Below, in pieces: positions 50,489 to 59,131 of a stretch of DNA of 64,000 nucleotides. Source of the DNA: JANMZO01 sp031383405 (GTDB lineage: Bacteria; Actinomycetota; Acidimicrobiia; Acidimicrobiales; JANYDT01); assembly GCA_031383405.1 (NCBI GenBank), contig JANMZO010000036.1:47597-111596 (forward strand), written 5' to 3'. The position numbers were made by a program, and so were the translations under genes. The notes beneath the pieces are model-generated. The model had not been told where the DNA came from, made no database searches, and saw nothing but the letters and a program-made list of their open reading frames with translations. Within the stretch, counting starts at the first letter, position 1; each line of letters opens with the position of its first letter.

Positions 50489-50507
50489 ATCCGACTGCGA
50501 CCTGCGG

Positions 50508-50554
50508 GAATGTGCGGGATTCCACGTGTCGGGAGCGTGTAATCCCGCACATTC
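50508..50554. other. large hairpin after the DMF-amidohydrolase-like gene
   Basis: Perfect 14-bp arms GAATGTGCGGGATT (50508-50521) and AATCCCGCACATTC (50541-50554), then a one-base mismatch and inner CACG/CGTG. No U-tract. Confidence 0.85.
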
Positions 50555-50585
50555 GCGACACGGCGGGGCGCGGCCCCATCTGGCA

Positions 50586-50591
50586 TAGGCT
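50586..50591 (+). promoter_or_regulatory. -10 hexamer TAGGCT of xth
   Basis: TAGGCT, 8 nt, then the GTG at 50600. Confidence 0.45.
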
Positions 50592-50599
50592 GTTCGGCC

Positions 50600-51409
50600 G
50601 TGCGTATTGCCACCTGGAACGTGAACTCGCTGAAAGCCCGGATGCCCCGGGTCGAGGAGTGGCTCGCCTACGCGAACTGTGACGTGCTCTGCTTGCAGGA
50701 AACAAAGCTGTCCGATGGCGCGTTTCCGGCGATGGCGTTTCAGCAGATGGGCTACGAGTCCTTTCATGTCGGCCAGGGCCAGTGGAACGGTGTGGCGATT
50801 CTGAGCCGGGTGGGCATTGAACGCCCTCAGGCCGGGTTCATCGACGGGCTCAACGGCTCGGGCGATGTCGACGACTACACGAAAGGTGTCCTCGATGAAG
50901 CACGCCTGGCAACGGCGGCGTGTGGGGGCATCCGGATCACGAGTGTCTACGTTCCGAACGGTCGTGCCATCGACGACCCGCATTATCTCGCCAAGTTGGA
51001 GTGGTTGCTGCGGCTGCGCGAGCAGTGCGATCGCACCTCGACGCCCGATCAGCCGGCCATGATCCTTGGCGACTTTAACATCGCGCCTGACGATCGAGAC
51101 GTCCCAAATCCCGCCGCGTTCAAAGACTCCACGCATGTGACCCCGGCCGAACGCAACCGTTTGAAGGAACTTGAAGCGTGGGGGTTTGAAGACGCCTTCC
51201 GCAAGCTCTATCCGCAAGATCGTCTGTACACATACTGGGACTACCGGGCCGGCGACTTCCACCAACACCGGGGTATGCGGATCGACCTGATCCTCGTCAC
51301 CAAGCCGGTTGCCGAAACAGTTACCTGGGCCCTCGTCGACCGCAACGCACGTAAAGGCAAGCTGCCTTCCGATCACGCCCCTGTCGTGGTTGACCTCGAT
51401 TGGAAGTAA
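50600..51409 (+). CDS. xth: exodeoxyribonuclease III / AP endonuclease
   Basis: 269 residues of the endonuclease/exonuclease/phosphatase fold: MRIATWNVNSL, CLQETKLSDGAF (metal-binding Glu), GDFNIAPDDRDV and PSDHAPVVVDL (catalytic Asp-His). It cleaves at abasic sites and degrades 3' ends in base excision repair. GTG start 8 nt after its -10. The ABC-F gene follows 6 bp after its stop. Confidence 0.95.
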   Translation: MRIATWNVNSLKARMPRVEEWLAYANCDVLCLQETKLSDGAFPAMAFQQMGYESFHVGQGQWNGVAILSRVGIERPQAGFIDGLNGSGDVDDYTKGVLDEARLATAACGGIRITSVYVPNGRAIDDPHYLAKLEWLLRLREQCDRTSTPDQPAMILGDFNIAPDDRDVPNPAAFKDSTHVTPAERNRLKELEAWGFEDAFRKLYPQDRLYTYWDYRAGDFHQHRGMRIDLILVTKPVAETVTWALVDRNARKGKLPSDHAPVVVDLDWK

Positions 51410-51415
51410 ACAACT

Positions 51416-53347
51416 GTGGTTGTCATTGATGCAAGCGCGCTTACGGTGTCGCGCCCCGACAAGCCCCTCTTCACCAATTTGTACGTAACGATCCACGAGG
51501 GCGATCGGCTCGGAGTGGTGGGGATCAACGGCTGCGGCAAGTCGACGCTGCTACGTATTCTGTCAGGCGAGACCGCACCGGAATCGGGTATCGTGCGCCG
51601 TGGCCGGGGTGTGCACGTCGCAACGCTTGAGCAGGATCCGAAGCTGGCCAAGGGCACCGTACGAACCGCCGTCGTGAGAGGCCTCGAGAGTGCGGCGACC
51701 TGGGAAGCTGAAGCGGTGCTCGACCGCCTCGGCATGGGTGGGCTGCTCGATGCGGACACGTCGACACTTTCGGGCGGCCAGGCAAAAAGGGTGGCGCTCG
51801 CCCGGGTGCTTGTCACCGAATCGGAGTTGTTGATCCTCGACGAACCGACGAACCATCTCGACCTCGACGCGATCGCGTGGTTGGAGGAACGCCTCGCCCG
51901 CCGCCGCGGTGCGTTGATTATGGTGAGCCATGATCGCCACGTCCTCGACCGGGTGTGCACGAAGGTGCTTGAGATCGACCGCGGCGACGGTTACATGCAC
52001 GAAGGTGGATATCAGGGTTTCCTGGATGGCCGGGCGGCGCGAGAGGAAAGCGTGGCAGTGTCGGAACAGACCCGGCAAAACCTGGCCCGGCGTGAGCTGG
52101 CGTGGCTGCGGCGGGGTGCGCCCGCCCGCACCCGTAAGCCGAAGGCGCACATCGAAGCAGCAACTGCGTTGATCAACGAACGTCCGAAGGCTGCCGCCCG
52201 CGAAGGTTCGTTCGGTCTGGCCGCGGCGACGGCCCGGACAGGAGAAGGCCAGCGTGACCCGTCGAGCGCACAGGGCAGCTACCGCAACAACCTCGACGAA
52301 CGGCTGGCACCGCGCCTCGGCAACAAGGTCATCGACCTGCACAACGTCGGCCACCATTTCGCGCGGAAAGACGGCAGCCCCGGACCGTCGCTCTTCCGCA
52401 AGCTCAACGTGTTACTCGGTCCCGGCGAGCGTTACGGCATCGTCGGGGCGAACGGCACCGGCAAATCGACGTTGCTCGACATCATCGCGAGCCGCATCAT
52501 TCCGGCCGAGGGGCACGTCGAGGTTGGACCGACCGTGCGGGTCGGGTACTACGACCAACGCGGCCGAACGCTCGATCTCAGCCAACGGGTCCGAGAGGCT
52601 GTCGCCGGTAAGACCCGCCCTCCGGGAACCCCTGAAGACAAGCGGCTCATGGAGCAGTTCTGGTTCAACGACGATGCACAGTTCGCAACAATCGGCACGT
52701 TGTCCGGTGGTGAGCGCCGTCGCCTGCAACTGCTCCTCGTCCTGGCTGATCGACCCAACGTGCTGCTCCTCGACGAGCCGACCAACGATCTCGACCTCGA
52801 TACGCTACGCGCCCTCGAGGACTTCATGGAGGATTGGCCGGGCACGTTGGTGGTCGTCAGCCACGACCGGGCGTTCATGGACCGGACGGTGGAAGAGGTA
52901 CTCTCGATCGAAGGTGGTCGGGCATCCCTGGTTTCGGGAGGATACGCGGGTTGGCGGGCTCAGCGGGAAGAGCGTTTGTCGAAGTCGACCGGCACCGCTG
53001 GGAAGACAGCGAGTGTTTCAGGCCCGCCGGTCCCAAGCAGCGCTGGGTTCTCACGCACATCAGCGAAAGCGGGCGTGCTCGGTGTGCCGTCGGCCCTGTC
53101 CAGCGACCCGGCGCCGGCCGGGTCGATCAAGCGGTCAGCGAGCACACTTCGTCAACTGCTCAAAGATGCCGAGCGCGACCTCAGCCGGGCTACCAAGGAG
53201 CGCGACAAACTCACCGCAGAACTCGAAACCGCCGGTAGCGACTACGAGGTTGTGACCCGCATCGGGACACGGCTGGCCGAAGTGCAGGCCACGCTCGAGT
53301 CGGCCGAGGAGCGATGGCTCGAGATCGCCGCAGAAGGAGAACGCTGA
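51416..53347 (+). CDS. ABC-F family ATP-binding protein
   Basis: 643 residues, two nucleotide-binding domains and no membrane segment. Domain 1: GINGCGKST, LSGGQAKRVALARVL, LLILDEPTNHLD. Domain 2: GANGTGKST, LSGGERRRLQLLLVL, LLLDEPTNDLD. The linker is Arg/Ala-rich, and the C-terminus holds a coiled coil (LRQLLKDAERDLSRATKERD). This resembles Uup-type ABC-F proteins acting on ribosomes or DNA, rather than transporters. It starts with GTG 6 bp after xth, so they form an operon. Confidence 0.93.
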   Translation: MVVIDASALTVSRPDKPLFTNLYVTIHEGDRLGVVGINGCGKSTLLRILSGETAPESGIVRRGRGVHVATLEQDPKLAKGTVRTAVVRGLESAATWEAEAVLDRLGMGGLLDADTSTLSGGQAKRVALARVLVTESELLILDEPTNHLDLDAIAWLEERLARRRGALIMVSHDRHVLDRVCTKVLEIDRGDGYMHEGGYQGFLDGRAAREESVAVSEQTRQNLARRELAWLRRGAPARTRKPKAHIEAATALINERPKAAAREGSFGLAAATARTGEGQRDPSSAQGSYRNNLDERLAPRLGNKVIDLHNVGHHFARKDGSPGPSLFRKLNVLLGPGERYGIVGANGTGKSTLLDIIASRIIPAEGHVEVGPTVRVGYYDQRGRTLDLSQRVREAVAGKTRPPGTPEDKRLMEQFWFNDDAQFATIGTLSGGERRRLQLLLVLADRPNVLLLDEPTNDLDLDTLRALEDFMEDWPGTLVVVSHDRAFMDRTVEEVLSIEGGRASLVSGGYAGWRAQREERLSKSTGTAGKTASVSGPPVPSSAGFSRTSAKAGVLGVPSALSSDPAPAGSIKRSASTLRQLLKDAERDLSRATKERDKLTAELETAGSDYEVVTRIGTRLAEVQATLESAEERWLEIAAEGER

Positions 53348-53444
53348 ACCGGTTGTGGTCGGAGGGCGAACTCCACCACGGCGATCTCCACCCCGGCGAT
53401 CTCCAGCCCGGAGCGTGGCGGCCCGCATTGGGAGGCGATGCCAG

Positions 53445-53450
53445 TAGAGT
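53445..53450 (+). promoter_or_regulatory. -10 hexamer TAGAGT
   Basis: TAGAGT, 6 nt, then the ATG at 53457. Confidence 0.5.
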
Positions 53451-53456
53451 CTGTCC

Positions 53457-54116
53457 ATGCGTGAGGACTACCACCCACCGGTCGAGGAGTACCTCACGAC
53501 CATCTACGAGCTCAGTGAAGATGGTGTGACCGTCATCCAAGCCCGTCTGGTGGAGCGTCTGGGTTACTCGGCGCCGGCCATTTCGGAGATGGTCAACCGC
53601 CTGAAGAAAGACGGGTTTCTCACCGTCATCGGTCGGTCAATATCGCTGACCGTAGAAGGCCGCAGACTCGCGGAGTCGGTGGTGCGCAAACACCGTCTGG
53701 CTGAGCGCCTTCTGACCGACGTGATCGGCCTCCCCTGGCATCGTGCCCACCTCGAAGCCGGGCGCTGGGAGCACGTGATCTCCGACGAGGTAGAAGCCCG
53801 ACTGCGGATTATTCTCGACGATCCCTCGACCTGTCCGCATGGCAACCCAATTCCAGGCACGGTGCAGACGGATCATTCGGTCGTGCCCCTGAGCTCGGCC
53901 CGACCCGGCGATCAGGTGATGTTGCGTCGGGTAACGGAAACCGTCGAACTCGACGACACGGCGATGACCTACCTGTCCGACAACGGCTTCATCACGGGCC
54001 AAAGCGCGAAAGTGGCCGGAAAAGCCCCTGATGGAAGCCTGTCGCTGACCGTCGGAAAGAACACTGTGGTGCTGGGATCCCTGCTCGGTGAGAACCTTTA
54101 CGTGTCGATCAGCTGA
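53457..54116 (+). CDS. DtxR/IdeR-family metal-dependent regulator
   Basis: 219 residues. The N-terminal winged helix (QARLVERLGYSAPAISEMVNRLKKDGFL) is followed by the metal-binding/dimerisation segment RWEHVISDEVEARL and TCPHGNPIPG, where Cys and His match the DtxR primary site, and an SH3-like C-terminal domain (ARPGDQVMLRRV). It should repress iron or manganese genes when metal-loaded. The 3' end overlaps the convergent yqeC by 19 bp. Confidence 0.93.
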   Translation: MREDYHPPVEEYLTTIYELSEDGVTVIQARLVERLGYSAPAISEMVNRLKKDGFLTVIGRSISLTVEGRRLAESVVRKHRLAERLLTDVIGLPWHRAHLEAGRWEHVISDEVEARLRIILDDPSTCPHGNPIPGTVQTDHSVVPLSSARPGDQVMLRRVTETVELDDTAMTYLSDNGFITGQSAKVAGKAPDGSLSLTVGKNTVVLGSLLGENLYVSIS

Positions 54117-54928
54117 AAGCCCGGTCGCTCGTCGTCCTCTTCTGGGCTGTTCAACGCGGTGAGCCAGCGTGATGAATCAGCGACGTTATCGTCGAAGGGA
54201 AACAGTACGACGTCGAAACCCTGAGCCCGCACGCGCTCGGCGACATCGCTGACCGACTCCATGTTGTCGGTTGTGACCTTGGTGATGACCGCGATGAAGC
54301 GGGCCGTGGCCGGCACCGACTTGCGGCTTCCCAACTCGCTGGTCAACAGCCGGGCCGCCCGCTCCGCCGTCAGGACGTCGGTGATTTGTGCGTCGACGAC
54401 GGCCGCAAGCAGGTCGGGCCGGTGCGCCACTTCGCCGATGACTCTATCGAGTGCATCGGCGCCCATAACCACAACGACGTGCGTGGCACACGTTGGAATC
54501 ACAGGCTCGTAGTGAGCCGGAGCCTTTACGCTGTGCCGCCGAGACCCGTCAGCTTCGATGACAATCGCATCCACGTGTCCCGAGCCGAAGAGTTGCTCAA
54601 TGACGGAATCGCTAAGTCCACCTACCTTTGGTCGATCCCCATGTCCGTGGACGGTTCCGACAGCGACAACTGCACCATGTTCGCTGACGCCGGACAGCAC
54701 ATCGTCGAATCCCGTGGCCACGATCGCGAAACCACCCGTTTGGGAGGCGCCCATCTTGGTTGTTGTCGTCGCCACCACCCGTTGACCCTGAGCCCGCATT
54801 CGACGCGTCAGGCCGAACAGCGTCGTCGTCTTTCCGCCTCCGCCGACGAGAGCGATCACACACGGAAACGTTGGCCCCCCGAGTGATTCACACAACGACT
54901 GAAACGATCGATCACTCACGCTTGCCAC
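54098..54928 (-). CDS. yqeC: YqeC-like NTP-binding protein (selenium-dependent hydroxylase accessory family)
   Basis: 276 residues. The P-loop is ALVGGGGKTTTLFGL, followed by the family motif VVATTTTKM and EADGSRRHSVKAPAHYEPVIP, diagnostic of YqeC (TIGR03172). Members are linked to selenium cofactor insertion in molybdenum hydroxylases, none of which is in this window. The GTG start at 54926-54928 lies at the base of an 11-bp inverted repeat. Its 3' end overlaps the DtxR-family gene. Confidence 0.85.
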   Translation of the reverse strand: MASVSDRSFQSLCESLGGPTFPCVIALVGGGGKTTTLFGLTRRMRAQGQRVVATTTTKMGASQTGGFAIVATGFDDVLSGVSEHGAVVAVGTVHGHGDRPKVGGLSDSVIEQLFGSGHVDAIVIEADGSRRHSVKAPAHYEPVIPTCATHVVVVMGADALDRVIGEVAHRPDLLAAVVDAQITDVLTAERAARLLTSELGSRKSVPATARFIAVITKVTTDNMESVSDVAERVRAQGFDVVLFPFDDNVADSSRWLTALNSPEEDDERPGFQLIDT

Positions 54929-54955
54929 CGCCCCATTCTGGTCGGAATGGGGCGG
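54928..54955 (-). promoter_or_regulatory. 11-bp inverted repeat abutting the yqeC start
   Basis: CCGCCCCATTC / GAATGGGGCGG with a 6-nt loop. In the mRNA the hairpin ends at the first G of the GTG start, so it may act as an operator or hide the start. Confidence 0.6.
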
Positions 54956-55033
54956 GAATTCTTAGTTCGGGCTAATCGTTCGCTAACCGATCACACACAA
55001 TGCCTGATGGCCGCGGGTCTCTTGGCGGCGGGC

Positions 55034-55837
55034 CTATACCTGGGTTCGGCCGCGTTCCATGATCGCGATCCGCCGGGCCTCGACCGCGGCCGGGTCGTAC
55101 GTACGCCTCGACCACGTTCGACCGACCCGGGCCTCATGACGCTCGCCGTCACCGACACTTAGCCGGTGAATGGCCCGGTAACTTGCGAGAAGCTCGCGAA
55201 GGCCGTCCTGGTTGTTGCCGACGATGTCGGTCGCGAGCTTGCGGGTGAACGTGATGAGTTCTCCGTGCGGCACGACGCGGTTGACGAGGCCGAAATGCAG
55301 CGCTTCCTCAGCCAGCATGAAGTTGCCGGTCATGCTCATCTCGAGGGCTCGGCGGAATCCGATGGCCTGGGGGAGCAGCACGCTCAGGCCCCACCCTGGG
55401 AGAATTCCGACCCGGGTGTGGGTGTCACCGAACGCCGCTCGTTCGGAAGCCACGAGGAAATCGCACTGGAGAGCGAGCTCGAACCCGCCGGTGATGGCGA
55501 CACCATTGATCGCGCCGATGACGGGCTTCGTCGTCGGAGCCCACGGATAGTTCGGTTCATCGCCGGTGGCACGGCTTTCGCCATTGGCCGCGCCGAGGTT
55601 TCCCCCTGTGGACCCGAGCTCTTTCAGGTCGAGTCCGGCGCTGAACGCCGGATCGCTCCCGGTGAGAATCACTACGTCGACGTCGGCGCGGTCATCGAGT
55701 TCCGCGACGCCGACCCGAAGCTGCCGAAGCAGTTCGCTTGACAGGGCATTGCGCGATTTCGGCCGGTTGAGGGTGATGGTTCCGATCCGGTCCACGACAT
55801 CAAGCAGGAGGACGGGTGCGTCTTGGGCGGTGGTCAT
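55034..55837 (-). CDS. enoyl-CoA hydratase-family protein
   Basis: 267 residues from the ATG at 55835-55837, which has GGAG at a suitable distance; an ATG 10 codons earlier lacks this. The crotonase fold is clear (FSAGLDLKELG oxyanion loop, GGFELALQCDFLVAS with the first catalytic Glu). The second catalytic Glu position reads FGDTHTRVGILPGWGL, without Glu, as in a known actinobacterial EchA subgroup, so classical hydratase activity is doubtful. The VOC gene lies just upstream on the same strand. Confidence 0.85.
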   Translation of the reverse strand: MTTAQDAPVLLLDVVDRIGTITLNRPKSRNALSSELLRQLRVGVAELDDRADVDVVILTGSDPAFSAGLDLKELGSTGGNLGAANGESRATGDEPNYPWAPTTKPVIGAINGVAITGGFELALQCDFLVASERAAFGDTHTRVGILPGWGLSVLLPQAIGFRRALEMSMTGNFMLAEEALHFGLVNRVVPHGELITFTRKLATDIVGNNQDGLRELLASYRAIHRLSVGDGERHEARVGRTWSRRTYDPAAVEARRIAIMERGRTQV

Positions 55838-55909
55838 GGTGTCTCCATGGTTTGAGAGGGGCGTCAATGAGCGCCAGTTGGAGGTCTGGCGACGATGTTG
55901 TGCGCTCGC

Positions 55910-56626
55910 CTACTGAGCATTTGCATCAGTTGGATTCACGTGCGGGCTCATGATCGCAATCGGAACAGTCGAACCGGCGGAAGACCGAATCGTCGCGATC
56001 CGTCGGCCGGACTGCACCGCCACGATCGCCGGTTTGATGTGGTGTTCGCCGATCGTCGCGACGGTTGCGTCGAGGTCGTAACTGCTGAACGCGAGGCCGA
56101 AGAAGCTGGCCGGATCATCGGCCTTCGCCCCGTCGACGATCTTCGGTCCGACGACTTCGCACAAAACCCGGTCGTCCGGCGCGGCCCCGGCCCCGCCCAG
56201 CCAGAAGAACGCCTGGCGCATCGTCGTGGTTCGGTCGCCGGAACCGTATGTACGCTCCCGCTGTCGGCGGCAGTCGAGGCCGGCCTGTTCGAAGGCCGAG
56301 ATAGTCCGGTCGATCTGTGGCGTTGACACGACCAGGTGGTCGATGTTGCAGACGAGGTTCGCGTGGGGACGGGCATTTGTCGGCTCGGCCCCGGCCGTCG
56401 GCTCATCGGCGACCGCGATGCCATCGATGGACAACGGAAGTGGTCGGTCGCCGTCGGTTGCGAACTCCCATCCCACGATGCCCCGAGGGAGCAACGGGTC
56501 AGTTGGAGTTCCGACGAGCTGCAGCTCGACCTGGCCGATCCGGACCCGGCGATCCACGACGCTGAAGCCGAGACGCTCCCAAACCTCGGGAGCGTCGGTT
56601 ATGACGAGTGAAGTCAGCTTCAGCAC
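55910..56626 (-). CDS. VOC (glyoxalase/bleomycin-resistance fold) protein
   Basis: 238 residues containing two weak beta-alpha-beta-beta-beta units: MLKLTSLVITDAPEVWERLGF and LVCNIDHLVVSTPQIDRTISAFEQAGLD, with a metal-ligand-like His in IDHLVV and a Glu in CEVVGP. Substrate is unknown. GTG start, 7 nt after TAGGTT on the minus strand. It lies 72 bp before the enoyl-CoA hydratase gene and may share a role in acyl-CoA metabolism. Confidence 0.75.
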   Translation of the reverse strand: MLKLTSLVITDAPEVWERLGFSVVDRRVRIGQVELQLVGTPTDPLLPRGIVGWEFATDGDRPLPLSIDGIAVADEPTAGAEPTNARPHANLVCNIDHLVVSTPQIDRTISAFEQAGLDCRRQRERTYGSGDRTTTMRQAFFWLGGAGAAPDDRVLCEVVGPKIVDGAKADDPASFFGLAFSSYDLDATVATIGEHHIKPAIVAVQSGRRIATIRSSAGSTVPIAIMSPHVNPTDANAQ

Positions 56627-56633
56627 ACCCGCG

Positions 56634-56639
56634 AACCTA
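56634..56639 (-). promoter_or_regulatory. -10 hexamer TAGGTT of the VOC gene
   Basis: Minus-strand TAGGTT, 7 nt before the GTG. Confidence 0.45.
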
Positions 56640-56716
56640 CCGTCATGAACGAGCTGGTACCAACGGGAGTGTCACGCGGGAGATGACCGGGAGATGACAA
56701 TGTGCGAAACGCGAAC

Positions 56717-56740
56717 GTGACCGGCCTTTCAGCCGGTCAC
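56717..56740. terminator. hairpin downstream of bL37
   Basis: Perfect 9-bp stem GTGACCGGC-CTTTCA-GCCGGTCAC, 37 bp after the bL37 stop on the minus strand. Poor U-tract. Confidence 0.5.
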
Positions 56741-56777
56741 CTATCACGAGACATTGCGGGAAACGAACGCCGAAGCG

Positions 56778-56864
56778 TCAGCCGCGACCGCAATTCGGCT
56801 TCTTGCCGTGGTTGGCCTTCTTCTTGCGGGCTCGGAGCTTGCGCTTGTTGGTTCGCTTCGACAT
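56778..56864 (-). CDS. ribosomal protein bL37 (28 residues)
   Basis: A 28-codon minus-strand gene with ATG at 56862-56864. The product is strongly basic (MSKRTNKRKLRARKK) and ends ANHGKKPNCGRG. The segment KANHGK(K/R)PN is the hallmark of bL37, the tiny 50S protein seen in mycobacterial ribosome structures. It is longer than the mycobacterial form by a few residues at the C-terminus. TATCAT, 9 nt upstream, is a good -10. It is too short for many gene callers. Confidence 0.82.
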   Translation of the reverse strand: MSKRTNKRKLRARKKKANHGKKPNCGRG

Positions 56865-56873
56865 AAGGGGTAG

Positions 56874-56879
56874 ATGATA
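56874..56879 (-). promoter_or_regulatory. -10 hexamer TATCAT of bL37
   Basis: Minus-strand TATCAT lies 9 nt before the ATG. Confidence 0.5.
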
Positions 56880-56920
56880 GTGCAACGGAAGGACCCCGCA
56901 GTCACGGCAGAGCCGACGGA

Positions 56921-56926
56921 TAGAAT
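56921..56926 (+). promoter_or_regulatory. -10 hexamer TAGAAT of the kinase-like gene
   Basis: TAGAAT, 7 nt, then the GTG at 56934; this argues against the ATG at 56874, which lies in the bL37 promoter. Confidence 0.5.
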
Positions 56927-56933
56927 GCGGCTG

Positions 56934-57995
56934 GTGACCCACACGACGATTCGTCAGGAGCTGGCTCGCAGCCTCGGTTCGGCCGAGAGTGATTCCCTCC
57001 TCGTGGAACTGTTCGGTACGCCGAACACCGAAGTGGCAGCGAGCGCGTTGCTCGATGCCGTGGGGTCCAATGGACAGCCGAAGGGAGTCTGCCTGGTCCG
57101 GCTGAACTCGGGCGTTGTCGTCGGCTTTGATCTCGAAGGGGCACTTGATCGGGTCGTTGTGAAGGTGCACCGGAGGCACGTGATGCCTCGGCTCGGGGCG
57201 GTCCTACGAGCTCAGCGAATTCTTGGCGCGGCCGGCATTCCCGTTGCGACACCGCTCGCCGCCGAGCCCCAGTTGGTCGGCTCCGGGGCGGCGCTGATCG
57301 AAACGTGGCGTGCCGATGGCGAATCGGTCGATGTTCGATCGCCGGCCCGACGTCGCGCGATTGCACGGTGCAGCTTCGCGATCAGTGACACCCTCGATGC
57401 CGATCATTTCCCCGATCTGGTCCCGACCTGGGCGGGTCGGTATCCTCCGCCCCATTCACCGGTGTTTGACTTCGAAGCAACCTCCGAGGGCGCCGAGTGG
57501 ATAGACCTGCTTGCCGACGCGGCCCTAGCCGAGCACGCCGCCCTGGGCGGTGCGGGTCGCCGGGTTGTCGCGCACACTGATCTTCGCCCTGAGAACGTTC
57601 TGCTCGACCTGAGCGGAACGGACCCGTTTGTATCGACGGTCTACGACCTCGACAGCCTGGTCGTCGACGCGGAGCCCTGGTTGGTTGGCGGGACGGCCCG
57701 GGCCTTTTCGACTGACTGGTCGCGGCCGGATCCAATGATTCCGACAGTGCCCGAGATCGACGGCTTTCTCCACGACTACGAAGACGTCCGGGGTGTCGCA
57801 TTTTCGGCTGACGAAACGCAGCTGGCCCGGGCGGGGGCCCTTCATGCACTTGCATATTCGGCCCGGTGTGAGCACGCCCTGTTCCCCGACGGTTCACCGG
57901 CTCCTTGGGGGCCGGGCTGGCGTTCACTACTGAGATGCTTCGCTGAGGACGCCGGATTCGAACATCGGTCCGGCGGGAGGCGGCCCGCCAAGTAA
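56934..57995 (+). CDS. aminoglycoside-phosphotransferase/choline-kinase-like protein
   Basis: About 353 residues of the APH kinase-like fold. VVVKVHRRHVMPRLGAVLRAQ resembles the ATP-lysine and alpha-C region, the catalytic loop is HTDLRPENVLLD (normally HxDxxxxN), and the metal Asp is in VYDLDSLVVDAEPW. Such proteins phosphorylate small molecules such as sugars, choline or homoserine. The substrate is not evident, and resistance is not implied. ychF starts 13 bp after its stop. Confidence 0.8.
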   Translation: MTHTTIRQELARSLGSAESDSLLVELFGTPNTEVAASALLDAVGSNGQPKGVCLVRLNSGVVVGFDLEGALDRVVVKVHRRHVMPRLGAVLRAQRILGAAGIPVATPLAAEPQLVGSGAALIETWRADGESVDVRSPARRRAIARCSFAISDTLDADHFPDLVPTWAGRYPPPHSPVFDFEATSEGAEWIDLLADAALAEHAALGGAGRRVVAHTDLRPENVLLDLSGTDPFVSTVYDLDSLVVDAEPWLVGGTARAFSTDWSRPDPMIPTVPEIDGFLHDYEDVRGVAFSADETQLARAGALHALAYSARCEHALFPDGSPAPWGPGWRSLLRCFAEDAGFEHRSGGRRPAK

Positions 57996-57998
57996 CGT
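57993..57998 (+). promoter_or_regulatory. possible -10 hexamer TAACGT of ychF
   Basis: TAACGT, 10 nt before the ATG; it overlaps the preceding stop codon. Confidence 0.3.
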
Positions 57999-58008
57999 AC
58001 AAGCCCTT

Positions 58009-59103
58009 ATGGAGCGCTTTGGTTTTGTCGGTCTTCCGAATGCAGGCAAGTCGTCGCTGTTCAACGCACTTGCCGGTGGCGGGGCGCTGGCGGCGCCCTA
58101 TCCGTTTGCCACCAAGGAGCCCAACGTCGGTCGGGCCAAGGTACCGGATCACCGGCTGATGACCCTCGCGGAGATGTCGAAGTCGAAGTCGATCGTCCAC
58201 GCGACCAGCGAGTTCGTCGACATCGGCGGGCTGGTCGAAGGGGCGAGCAAAGGCGAAGGTCTCGGCAATAAGTTCCTGGCGACAATTCGAGAAGTCGACG
58301 GCATCGTGTTTGTGCTCCGGGCTTTCGACAAGGGTGCGACAGGCGACGAAGTACCCGGCCCGACGAATCCGCTCGACCACCTCGCCGTCGTTGAGATCGA
58401 GTTGGCGCTCGCCGACCTGCAAAGCGTCGAGGCGCAATTGCCGAAAAGGGTCAAACAACTCAAGCTCGACAAGACTCTGCAGGCCGGCGTCGATGCGTTG
58501 GAGCGGGCCCAGGCGATCCTGAGCGAAGGTACACCGCTTTACCGGGCGGGCATCAGCGCTGACGACAAGGGTGAGCTGAAGCAGTTCTTCCTGCTCACCA
58601 ACAAGCCGGTGCTCTGTGTCGTCAACGTGGGCGACGAAGATGTTGAGAGCGCTGATGAGTTGGCCAAACCGGTCGCCGACCTGATGGCCGGGCACTCCGA
58701 GGTTCTCGCGATGTGTGTTCAGCTCGAAGCTGAAGCGGCGATGCTCGACGAAACCGAACGCAAGGAACTCCTCGACGGGTTCGGTCTCGGCGAAGGCGCC
58801 CTGCCCCGTGTCATGCAGTCGGCGTACCGCCTGCTCGGTCGCCGGACCTATTTCACGACGGGGGAGAAAGAGTCGCGGGCCTGGACATTCCGGGCTGGCG
58901 CGAAGGCTCCCGAATGCGCGGGGGAGATCCACTCCGACTTTGAACGCGGTTTCATCAAGGCCGAAACAATCTTCTGGGAAACACTGATCGAACTCGGATC
59001 CTGGACCAAGGCCCGCGAAGTCGGCAAGGCCCGGATGGAGGGCAAGGAATACATCGTGCAGGACGGCGATGTCATGGACTTCAAATTCAACGTTTCGAAG
59101 TAG
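58009..59103 (+). CDS. ychF: redox-regulated ATPase YchF (OLA1 family)
   Basis: 364 residues, the family's usual length. The G1 motif GLPNAGKSSLFNAL is at residues 8-21, G3 DIGGLVEGASKGEGLGN follows, and the C-terminal TGS domain ends AKARMEGKEYIVQDGDVMDFKFNV in shortened form. YchF prefers ATP and binds ribosomes. The DUF192 gene follows after 28 bp. Confidence 0.97.
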   Translation: MERFGFVGLPNAGKSSLFNALAGGGALAAPYPFATKEPNVGRAKVPDHRLMTLAEMSKSKSIVHATSEFVDIGGLVEGASKGEGLGNKFLATIREVDGIVFVLRAFDKGATGDEVPGPTNPLDHLAVVEIELALADLQSVEAQLPKRVKQLKLDKTLQAGVDALERAQAILSEGTPLYRAGISADDKGELKQFFLLTNKPVLCVVNVGDEDVESADELAKPVADLMAGHSEVLAMCVQLEAEAAMLDETERKELLDGFGLGEGALPRVMQSAYRLLGRRTYFTTGEKESRAWTFRAGAKAPECAGEIHSDFERGFIKAETIFWETLIELGSWTKAREVGKARMEGKEYIVQDGDVMDFKFNVSK

Positions 59104-59131
59104 CCGGAACCGAACCGGTCGCGTGCGCGGA

